NCBI GenBank assembly: GCA_002314565.1
Contig: DCGL01000165.1
Location: 1-15,114 of the forward strand
Origin: Clostridiales bacterium UBA1779
Lineage (GTDB): Bacteria; Bacillota; Clostridia; Oscillospirales; CAG-272
DNA: 15,114 nucleotides
Reading direction: 5' to 3'
Below, piece after piece: positions 6,954 to 13,521 of this stretch; positions within the stretch are counted from its first letter, which is position 1, and every line of letters starts with the position of its first letter. Made by a program: the position numbers and the translations under genes. The notes under the pieces are model-generated. The model saw nothing but the letters and a program-made list of their open reading frames with translations, was not told the origin of the DNA and made no database searches.

Positions 6954-7715
6954 ATGAAATTCCGTAACTTTATTCAGCCGCGGACGATTGCCGAGGCTTA
7001 TGAACTTGCACAGAAACCCGATACCGTCATACTCGGCGGCATGATGTGGATGCGTATGCAGAAACGAACGGTTGAAAATGCCGTCGACCTCTCGCTGCTC
7101 GGCCTTGATAAAATCGAAGAAACCGGTGAAGGTATCCGCATCGGTGCTTACGTGTCGCTGCGTCAGCTTGAAACCAGCCCGCTGCTTCTTGAATATACGG
7201 AGGGGGCAATCAAGACAGCCCTCTGCCCCATAGTCGGGGTGCAGTTCAGAAACGGAGCTACACTCGGCGGCAGCATCTGGGGCCGTTTCGGCTTTTCAGA
7301 CGTTGAAACCGTATTTACCGCTCTCGGTGCCGACGTCGTGCTTGCAGGCAAGGGACAGGTTCCGATGGTTGAATTTATTAAGAACGGGGCCCCGAAGGAC
7401 CTGCTCACACATATAATTCTGCCGAAGAAGGCCCCCGACGCTTTTGCAGTCAACGCCCACAGAAATTCGGCAACGGATTTTCCCGTAATCACGACTGCCG
7501 TGTGCAGAAGAGGAGATAATGTCCGTGTGACCGTTTCCCCTGCCCCTGCCAGAGGCTATACGGAAGATTTCAGTGCAACGGATATGCCGGAAATCGCCGG
7601 GAATATTATGAAAAATCTGAAATTTCTGGCATCTGCCTCAGCGTCACTTGAATACAAAGAGCATCTTGCCCGCGTTCTTATCGGCCGCGGTGTGAAGGCA
7701 GTCGGAGGCCAATAA
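6954..7715 (+). CDS. Molybdenum hydroxylase FAD-binding (medium) subunit
   Basis: 253 residues, a cytoplasmic electron-transfer subunit of the xanthine dehydrogenase/CO dehydrogenase family. The N-terminal FAD-binding domain shows FIQPRTIAEAYELA, the pyrophosphate loop region VILGGMMWMRMQ (about residues 25-36) and the second FAD motif FRNGATLGGS (about 97-106). The usual loop reads AGGTDL; here it is LGGMMW, a variation that I recall in clostridial relatives. The C-terminal part is short compared with CoxM-type subunits (about 285 residues). Ribosome site is weak (GGGTG, 4 nt away). It overlaps the next gene by 1 nt (TAATG), indicating co-translation. It would pass electrons from the [2Fe-2S] subunit to an acceptor such as NAD or ferredoxin, which the sequence does not reveal. 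Confidence 0.9.
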   Translation: MKFRNFIQPRTIAEAYELAQKPDTVILGGMMWMRMQKRTVENAVDLSLLGLDKIEETGEGIRIGAYVSLRQLETSPLLLEYTEGAIKTALCPIVGVQFRNGATLGGSIWGRFGFSDVETVFTALGADVVLAGKGQVPMVEFIKNGAPKDLLTHIILPKKAPDAFAVNAHRNSATDFPVITTAVCRRGDNVRVTVSPAPARGYTEDFSATDMPEIAGNIMKNLKFLASASASLEYKEHLARVLIGRGVKAVGGQ

Positions 7716-8179
7716 TGGAAATTAAGTTCTTACTCAATAAAAAGCCCGTTTCGCTTGAAGCGGAGCCCTCAATGCCGCTTATAGATTTACTCCGCTCTCT
7801 CGGAATGAAGAGCGTAAAATGCGGCTGCGAAAATACAGTCTGCGGACTGTGCACGGTGCTTCTTGATGAAGTACCCGTACTTTCGTGCTCCGTCCCTGCC
7901 GCAAGAGCGGACGGACACTCGGTTATGACTCTCGAGGGATTGAAGGCGGAGGCCGAAGAATTCGTAGGTTTTATTGCCGACCAGGGGGCCGACCAGTGCG
8001 GCTTCTGCAATCCCGGCTACGTTATGAACACCATTGCCCTTTTGCGTGAAAATCCCGACCCGACCGACGAAGAAATACGTGAATATCTCGCGGGGAATCT
8101 CTGCCGCTGCTCGGGATACGAAGGACAGGTCAGGGGAATACGCAATTATCTCAACGCGAAGAAGGAGGGAAGACTGTGA
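7715..8179 (+). CDS. Molybdenum hydroxylase [2Fe-2S] (small) subunit
   Basis: 154 residues, normal length for this subunit. The N-terminal plant-ferredoxin-type domain binds one [2Fe-2S] cluster through C38, C43, C46 and C58 (GCENTVCGLC, then VLSC). The C-terminal four-helix domain binds the second cluster through C95 and C98 (QCGFCNPGYVM) and C130 and C132 (NLCRCSGY); Gln94 is the residue that in relatives contacts the pterin cofactor. All eight ligands are present. Ribosome site GGAGG at 7704-7708 is 6 nt from the ATG. It overlaps the FAD gene by 1 nt and the large-subunit gene by 1 nt, so the three subunits are made from one message. Confidence 0.96.
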   Translation: MEIKFLLNKKPVSLEAEPSMPLIDLLRSLGMKSVKCGCENTVCGLCTVLLDEVPVLSCSVPAARADGHSVMTLEGLKAEAEEFVGFIADQGADQCGFCNPGYVMNTIALLRENPDPTDEEIREYLAGNLCRCSGYEGQVRGIRNYLNAKKEGRL

Positions 8180-10473
8180 TGAACGAAGAAAAACGTTCAG
8201 TCGGCGCGGCTGTACGAAAAGTTGACTCAATGCAGCTGCTGACAGGTCAGCCGGTTTACGTTGACGATCTTCCGGAGCCTCACGGCTGTCTTGTCGTAAA
8301 GCTGCTTCGCAGCCCCCATGCGAACGCAATGATTGAAGAAATCGACGCGTCAGCCGCAATGCAGATTCCCGGAGTCGTTGCCGTATTCACGTATAAGGAC
8401 GTGCCCGCCGAGCGTTATACAGAGGCAGGGCAGACCTATCCCGAAACCTCCCCCCATGACCGTCTTATACTTGACCGTCATCTGCGTCACGTGGGTGACC
8501 CAGTTGCCCTGATTGCCGCTGAGAACGAAGATGCGGCCGAGGCTGCTCTTGATGCGGTCAAAGTTAAATATACGGTTCTGCCGGCAGTTCTCGATTTTCA
8601 TACCGCCATGGACAATGAAACTCTCGTTCATCCCGAGGACGACTGGCATGCCCTTTGCCCATTTACGGGCGGTGACCCGAAACGCAATATCTGCGCGAGC
8701 GGAGTTGAAGGGGAAGGCGACGTCGAAAAGGTTCTGTCAGAATGCGATATCGTGCTTGAGCACCCCTTCCATATCAAGGCCGTAAACCAGGTTCCGATGG
8801 AAACCTTCCGCACTATGTGCGATTTTGATTCAAACGGACGCCTGCACATCACTTCATCAACCCAGATTGTATTTCACGTCCGCCGTATCGTTGCTCACGC
8901 TCTCGGAATTCCGAAAACCTCGATAGTCGTCGAAAAGCCGAGAATCGGCGGGGGCTTCGGGGCGAAGCAGACAGCCGTATCCGAAGTTTATCCTGCCTTT
9001 GTCTCTTGGATGACAAAGAGACCTTCAAAGCTTGTATTCACAAGAAAAGAATCCCTTGAAGCAGGCTCCCCGCGTCATGAAATGGAGCTCACGGTCCGTC
9101 TCGGTGCTATGAGGGACGGAACAATCCGTGCCATCGATATGAACGTGCTCTCAAATGCCGGAGCCTATGGCGAGCACAGCTGGGCAATTGCCGGGCTTAC
9201 CGCCCACAAGTCGATTCCGCTTTATACCTCCGGCCTTGAGGCCTTCGGATTTAAATTCAACGTCGTTTATACGAACCGTCAGTCGTCAGGCGCATACCGC
9301 GGCTTCGGAGCAACACAGGGAATGTTTGCCGTAGAAAGCACGGTAAACGAGCTTGCTGACAAGCTCGGAATGGATCCGCTTGAAATAAGACTTAAGAACT
9401 CCGTCAAAGAAGGAGCAATGATGCCGGCTTATTATCATGAAACGGCTACCTCCTGCAATCTTGACGGATGTCTTGAAAAATGCGCCGAGCAGTTCGGCTG
9501 GAAAGAAAAATTTCCCGTCAGGGTTATGCCGGACGGAAAAATCCGCGCGGCCGGAATGGCAATGACAATGCAGGGCTCCTGTATTTCGGGCATCGACGTC
9601 GGTTCTGCAACCGTACGTCTCGATGACGGCGGCAGTTATTGCCTGATGATAGGAGCAGCGGATATGGGAACTGGCTGTGACACAATCCTGTCCCAAATTC
9701 TCAGCGACTGCATGGAGTGCCCGCTTGAAAATATAACGATTTCGGGAGCCAACACCGACCGCTCGCCCTACGATTCGGGGTCTTATGCCTCTTCCACCAC
9801 CTTCGTAACCGGCAAGGCTGTCACGATGGCCGCCGAAGAGCTGATCGAGAAGATGAAGGCGCTTGCCTCGAAGATACTCGGCATTCCTGCAGAACAGCTC
9901 GTTTTTGAAAAGAATGCGGTGTATACACAGGATCACACAAAGTGCATAACGGCTGCCGAGCTTGCTGATGCTTCAATGAACGGAAATGAAATTCCGATGG
10001 AAGTGACGCGCTCGCACACAAACCCGACCTCCCCCCCGCCCTTTATGGCAGGAATGGTCGAAATCGAGCTTGACCCCGAAACCGGAAGCGTAAAGATATT
10101 GAATTACAACGCGGTCGTTGACTGCGGAACGGTTATTAACCCCGCTCTTGCCCGTATTCAGGCCGAAGGAGGCATAGTGCAGGGAATAGGCATGGCTCTT
10201 ACCGAAGATATCAACTATGATGCAAAGGGAAATCTGTCAGAGAACTCTCTTATGAAATACAGAATTCCCACAAGACTTGAAACGGGACGTCTGCACGTCG
10301 ATTTTGCTCCGAGCTATGAGGCTATGGGTCCCTTCGGCGCGAAGTCAATAGGTGAAATCGTTATCAATACCCCGGCTCCCGCACTTGCACACGCCATTTA
10401 CAGAGCCACGGGAAAATGGTTCCGTTCACTGCCGATAACCCCCGAACGCATCGTGATGGAAAAGGGAGACTGA
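8179..10473 (+). CDS. Molybdopterin-binding (large) subunit of a xanthine dehydrogenase-family hydroxylase
   Basis: 764 residues, full length. It holds the molybdenum-pterin active site that hydroxylates a substrate with water-derived oxygen. Visible motifs are TGQPVYVDDLP near the N-terminus, GGGFGAKQ (257-264), AYRGFGATQG with Arg374 matching the substrate-positioning Arg of xanthine dehydrogenase, the pterin-binding DMGTGCDT (495-502), and GPFGAKSIGE ending in the catalytic base Glu726. It lacks the AYRCSFR loop of true CO dehydrogenase, so it is not a CO oxidiser. Purine, nicotinate, aldehyde or another heterocycle are all possible substrates. ATG at 8179 overlaps the previous stop; GTG at 8176 is in frame directly before it, and GGAGG at 8164-8168 suits either. 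The last base is shared with the next gene. Confidence 0.95.
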   Translation: MNEEKRSVGAAVRKVDSMQLLTGQPVYVDDLPEPHGCLVVKLLRSPHANAMIEEIDASAAMQIPGVVAVFTYKDVPAERYTEAGQTYPETSPHDRLILDRHLRHVGDPVALIAAENEDAAEAALDAVKVKYTVLPAVLDFHTAMDNETLVHPEDDWHALCPFTGGDPKRNICASGVEGEGDVEKVLSECDIVLEHPFHIKAVNQVPMETFRTMCDFDSNGRLHITSSTQIVFHVRRIVAHALGIPKTSIVVEKPRIGGGFGAKQTAVSEVYPAFVSWMTKRPSKLVFTRKESLEAGSPRHEMELTVRLGAMRDGTIRAIDMNVLSNAGAYGEHSWAIAGLTAHKSIPLYTSGLEAFGFKFNVVYTNRQSSGAYRGFGATQGMFAVESTVNELADKLGMDPLEIRLKNSVKEGAMMPAYYHETATSCNLDGCLEKCAEQFGWKEKFPVRVMPDGKIRAAGMAMTMQGSCISGIDVGSATVRLDDGGSYCLMIGAADMGTGCDTILSQILSDCMECPLENITISGANTDRSPYDSGSYASSTTFVTGKAVTMAAEELIEKMKALASKILGIPAEQLVFEKNAVYTQDHTKCITAAELADASMNGNEIPMEVTRSHTNPTSPPPFMAGMVEIELDPETGSVKILNYNAVVDCGTVINPALARIQAEGGIVQGIGMALTEDINYDAKGNLSENSLMKYRIPTRLETGRLHVDFAPSYEAMGPFGAKSIGEIVINTPAPALAHAIYRATGKWFRSLPITPERIVMEKGD

Positions 10474-11195
10474 TGAAAGACAGGTCTGTTGATTCATTCA
10501 GTGACTGCAAGGCCTCATATATAAGCGATAAATCCGATGAAAAAGCCGCCGGGACTTGTTCCGGCGGCAAGATTCATCTTTGTCTGCTTGCCTCCGGAAA
10601 CGCCAGCCGTTTCGGCTCGAACAAGCTGCTCTGCGAATATCGCGGTAAGCCCTTGTACCGTCACGGATATGACGTTCTCTCTGCCGTCTCGGAACGGACC
10701 GGGGCTGAGCTTCACGTTGTATCACGCTATAAAGAAATCCTTTCAAACGTTCGCGGCGGCATTGACTGCCCTGAAAGCGAGTTTGGTATGTCTTATACCA
10801 TACGCGCAGCGGTAAACGCCTGCGGTGAAGTTGCCGACAGCGACAGGATTCTGTTTCTCGTGGCGGACCAACCGAACATCACCCCGGAAACGGTTCTGCG
10901 TGTTCTTGACGTAAAGCTTGCGGAACGTCCCGACAGTTCGGCTTCGCTTTCACACGTTCATGACGAAAAGCCGGCTGAATATTCGTGCAGTCCGGCACCC
11001 GTTGCCGCCTGCACCTTTGACGGTGAAAATCCCGGCAATCCCATAGTATTTGCGGGCTTTCTTGCCCAGAAGCTTTTGTCGCTCAGCGGCGACCGCGGCG
11101 GTCGCTCGATTCTCAAAGACTGCCCCGACCGCGTTGCAAAAGTCCTTTGCCGCAAAGAAGAGCTTCAGGATATTGATACAGTTGAGGACCTTTGA
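10473..11195 (+). CDS. MocA-like molybdenum cofactor cytidylyltransferase
   Basis: 240 residues. The nucleotidyltransferase core begins at about residue 34 with the loop LASGNASRFGSNKL (39-52). It continues with the metal-binding ADQP strand, GNPIVF and GDRGGRSIL, all hallmarks of the MocA/MobA-like group that attaches CMP to molybdopterin for hydroxylases of this type. Its place directly after the large subunit, overlapping by 1 nt (TGATG), supports cofactor maturation for this enzyme. The first loop is LASG where relatives have LAAG. A polar N-terminal extension of about 33 residues precedes the core and contains a GC-rich hairpin in the DNA (10545-10568). Ribosome site GGGAG is 4 nt before the ATG. 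A longer upstream reading exists but would overlap the large-subunit gene by about 57 bp without its own ribosome site. Confidence 0.88.
   Translation: MKDRSVDSFSDCKASYISDKSDEKAAGTCSGGKIHLCLLASGNASRFGSNKLLCEYRGKPLYRHGYDVLSAVSERTGAELHVVSRYKEILSNVRGGIDCPESEFGMSYTIRAAVNACGEVADSDRILFLVADQPNITPETVLRVLDVKLAERPDSSASLSHVHDEKPAEYSCSPAPVAACTFDGENPGNPIVFAGFLAQKLLSLSGDRGGRSILKDCPDRVAKVLCRKEELQDIDTVEDL
10545..10568 (+). repeat. GC-rich hairpin inside the start of the cytidylyltransferase gene
   Basis: GCCGCCGG (10545-10552) pairs exactly with CCGGCGGC (10561-10568) around an 8-nt loop. It lies in the codons for the poorly conserved N-terminal extension, just before the conserved core. Confidence 0.55.
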
Positions 11196-11207
11196 ATATT
11201 GTCTGAC

Positions 11208-11233
11208 CTGCATTCTTTTTTTACGGAATGCAG
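11208..11233. repeat. First hairpin of the intergenic terminator region
   Basis: CTGCATTC (11208-11215) pairs with GAATGCAG (11226-11233) over a 10-nt T-rich loop. The same 8-base arm recurs in the next hairpin, so its arms could also pair with those of the terminator. Confidence 0.5.
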
Positions 11234-11237
11234 AAAA

Positions 11238-11279
11238 AGAATGCAGAACCTGTTTGGGGTTCTGCATTCTGTGTTTTTT
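11238..11279. terminator. Strong bidirectional rho-independent terminator
   Basis: A perfect 13-bp stem, AGAATGCAGAACC (11238-11250) with GGTTCTGCATTCT (11258-11270), has a 7-nt loop. On the plus strand it is followed by a six-T run (11274-11279), ending the hydroxylase block. On the minus strand it is followed by five T residues, ending the glycosidase gene that converges on it. Confidence 0.88.
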
Positions 11280-11322
11280 ACAATAGTAATATTCCGAGAA
11301 CCGGAAAAATGCCAGAAGTTTT

Positions 11323-13341
11323 TTATTCCGCCACTATGAGATAATAGCAGGCCGGGTTTTCGGCGTCACCTATGTGAACGGTGAGAATGCCGTCAGCGTA
11401 TTCCGTCTTGCATTTTCCGGCGTAGCAGCCCTCGGCGTTGACGCCCCAGACCGTCAGCTTGTCGCCGATGGAAGTCTTTATTTTTACGTCTGCTTCAATG
11501 ACCTCGGCAAGAATCGGGGGCTCACCGATATCCACGTACTTTTCGCCGTCAAACTGCATATTCGTGTTGCGGGCACGGCCGATTGCGGTGAGAAGCATAT
11601 TATTTGAAGATGAAATCGGGTCGTCCGTGAGAGAGGAGCAGATAATTACGCCGAAATCACTGTACGGCGTGATGCTCATATCAGTCATCTCAAATGTTCT
11701 GTATGATGAGGCCTTAGTTGAGGACTGAGTGCGTCCGCGTCCGAGACAGCCGTATACTGCCTTGGTTCTCGCTGTATCAATGCCGGCAACCCCAAGACTT
11801 GCATCGCGCCAGATTTCACCGTTGTCCGAAACGACGAGCGATCCTTCTGTCGGTACGCGTTCGCATTCGTCAACCATACAATCGTAGCCCTCGGGCAGGT
11901 CTTCGCCGAAATATGACCTTACGCGGCTGCGCTCAAGCAGGGAAGCAAATGCTGCTTTTTCCGTTGCGGCAAGCTTTTTCGTCTTTACGGCGACAAGCTT
12001 ATTTGCAGGGGAAATATCGCAGCGTCTTGTAATAAGAGCCGAATGATAGAACAGACCGAACTTTGCGGGGTCGTTCCAGGTTGAGAAGATTCCTTCTCTG
12101 TAGGGAACTCCGCCGATGGGCGATGAGCCCTCGCGGCCGAGAACCTTCATATCCTCAAGCCTTGTACCGTAAGAATAGGTGTGGATGGCAAAGCCGCCCC
12201 AGCCCTGAAGTGCTCCTATTACCGAATAATATATGGGACCCTCAGCGCGGTAGGTGTTCGGCCAGGGCATATCCCATTCCGAGATGAAGAAGGGCTTTCC
12301 GACAACGTTCATTCTGGCATTCTTCACCATAACCGAGGTGTCCGTCGAGCCTGTCGTGACAGCGGATTTGTTCTGGGAAACGCGGTCAAGATTTCCCCAC
12401 TTCCAGTCATACCAATAATCGTGTGAATCGGTGAAATCCATCTCGTCGTGAGCCTTGACAAGGCCCATCGTGTGGGTCCAGTTCGTGCCGGTAATCGGAA
12501 TTTTCACCCCGGCTGCACGCATGGCATCGTAGATTTCCTTATAATACGAGCGCGTGACGTCGATTTTGTAATCAATCAGAGCGGCGTCTTTTGCGTAAAG
12601 GTCGCAGTTCTGCCAGTCGTATTCGCGGCCGTTTTTCACAAGCCAGTCGCAAAATCCCTGACGGAATTCCGTAACGTAGGGCTCAACGGTGATGCCCTCG
12701 CGCTTTTCAAAAAGATCGCACTCGTTTGTGATTTCGCTCATAACGAACACGGGGTCATCCCTGTATTCAAGCTCGGTGTAAGGATTGAAATGCGACCAGA
12801 TCTGAGTTACGAACTCCTTCTGCAGCTCAATCAGACGGCGGTCGAAAATCGAATACGGCTTTGCGCTGTCGCCGAGCTTTTCATAAGACGCAACGCCGTC
12901 GCCTTCCTTGAAGTGACGGTAGGTCATCATATCGAGGTAGCAGTAAATGCCCTGCTCCTTGAGAGCCCAGATCAGATAATCGAGGGCGTCGAGGGACTTC
13001 GGGTCAAGCTCGCGCGTTGTTGATACGCGCTTTCCCTTTGAATAGCCGTAGATGTTCGGCGTATCCCACTCGGCATCAAGCTGATGGAAGCGGACGATAT
13101 TGCAGCCGGACTCTGCAAGGCGCTGTGCAACCTTCAGAGCATATTCATGTGAAGGGAAGCAGGCTCCGCCGTTGAAGTTGGTGCCCCAGAATCTTCCGAG
13201 AGTTCCGTCCTCAAATCTGAAGTCTTCACCGTCGGCTCTGAGAAATCCGTGCTTTCCTGCAGGCTTTTCTTTTTCAAATACGAATGAAATATCCACCGGC
13301 ATCATATCCGGATATGCCGGCATTGGAATGTAACGTGCCAT
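11323..13341 (-). CDS. Clan GH-A (cellulase-like) glycoside hydrolase, cytoplasmic
   Basis: 672 residues. A TIM-barrel glycosidase-like fold is suggested by FRFEDGTLGRFWGTNFNG near the start, then NIVRFHQLDAEWDTPN and GIYCYLDMMTYR. The retaining pair is likely Glu207 (acid/base, in SEITNE) and Glu355 (nucleophile, in FISEWD). About 200 C-terminal residues look beta-rich and may form a sandwich domain. There is no signal peptide, so it acts on imported oligosaccharide or glycoside. I cannot assign a family number with certainty; GH5-like is the nearest. The start at 13341 has AAGAGG about 6 nt upstream; a longer reading to 13422 begins inside the promoter -35 box and is rejected. It converges on the hydroxylase block and is divergent from the ceramidase-like gene. 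Confidence 0.85.
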   Translation of the reverse strand: MARYIPMPAYPDMMPVDISFVFEKEKPAGKHGFLRADGEDFRFEDGTLGRFWGTNFNGGACFPSHEYALKVAQRLAESGCNIVRFHQLDAEWDTPNIYGYSKGKRVSTTRELDPKSLDALDYLIWALKEQGIYCYLDMMTYRHFKEGDGVASYEKLGDSAKPYSIFDRRLIELQKEFVTQIWSHFNPYTELEYRDDPVFVMSEITNECDLFEKREGITVEPYVTEFRQGFCDWLVKNGREYDWQNCDLYAKDAALIDYKIDVTRSYYKEIYDAMRAAGVKIPITGTNWTHTMGLVKAHDEMDFTDSHDYWYDWKWGNLDRVSQNKSAVTTGSTDTSVMVKNARMNVVGKPFFISEWDMPWPNTYRAEGPIYYSVIGALQGWGGFAIHTYSYGTRLEDMKVLGREGSSPIGGVPYREGIFSTWNDPAKFGLFYHSALITRRCDISPANKLVAVKTKKLAATEKAAFASLLERSRVRSYFGEDLPEGYDCMVDECERVPTEGSLVVSDNGEIWRDASLGVAGIDTARTKAVYGCLGRGRTQSSTKASSYRTFEMTDMSITPYSDFGVIICSSLTDDPISSSNNMLLTAIGRARNTNMQFDGEKYVDIGEPPILAEVIEADVKIKTSIGDKLTVWGVNAEGCYAGKCKTEYADGILTVHIGDAENPACYYLIVAE

Positions 13342-13393
13342 AATCTGCCTCTTTTTCAGTAAAATTACGAAGTTATAAATTGTATCCTCAAAA

Positions 13394-13422
13394 ATTATAG
13401 CATAGAGTTGGGAAATTGGCAA
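13394..13422 (-). promoter_or_regulatory. Promoter of the glycosidase gene
   Basis: On the minus strand TTGCCA (13417-13422), a 17-bp spacer and a perfect TATAAT (13394-13399). Transcription would start near 13387, which leaves a leader of about 45 nt before the ATG at 13341. Confidence 0.75.
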
Positions 13423-13429
13423 TATATTA

Positions 13430-13459
13430 TTGACGGAAATGCTTTTTAAGTGCTATAAT
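13430..13459 (+). promoter_or_regulatory. Promoter of the ceramidase-like gene
   Basis: TTGACG (13430-13435), an 18-bp spacer and a perfect TATAAT (13454-13459). The -35 boxes of this and the glycosidase promoter are only 7 bp apart, back to back. Confidence 0.75.
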
Positions 13460-13485
13460 TATTTCACGAAAGCATAATTTCAGAT

Positions 13486-13505
13486 CCGGAAACCTGCGGT
13501 TCCGG
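13486..13505 (+). repeat. Leader hairpin before the ceramidase-like gene
   Basis: CCGGAA (13486-13491) pairs with TTCCGG (13500-13505). The stem continues as CC with GG past a bulged A, leaving a 3-nt loop. It ends 3 nt before the AAGGAG ribosome site (13509-13514). Confidence 0.5.
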
Positions 13506-13521
13506 GAAAAGGAGTTCAAAA

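Noticed and set aside
9298..9315. CO dehydrogenase assignment for the large subunit
   Set aside because: The active-site loop reads AYRGFGATQ rather than the CO dehydrogenase AYRCSFR, so the copper-binding Cys is absent.
9286..9936. Minus-strand open frame opposite the molybdopterin subunit
   Set aside because: It has no recognisable domain or ribosome site, and the opposite strand encodes conserved active-site motifs throughout.
10416..10472. Upstream start of the cytidylyltransferase inside the large-subunit gene
   Set aside because: No ribosome site precedes it, while the ATG at 10473 has GGGAG 4 nt upstream and a typical 1-nt overlap with the preceding stop.
12448..13023. Plus-strand open frame opposite the glycosidase
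   Set aside because: It mirrors conserved GH-A sequence; no family features and no ribosome site are seen.
13342..13422. N-terminal extension of the glycosidase to 13422
   Set aside because: It would begin inside the -35 box of the gene's own promoter and run through the -10 box. The ATG at 13341 has a good ribosome site and starts a plausible cytoplasmic protein.
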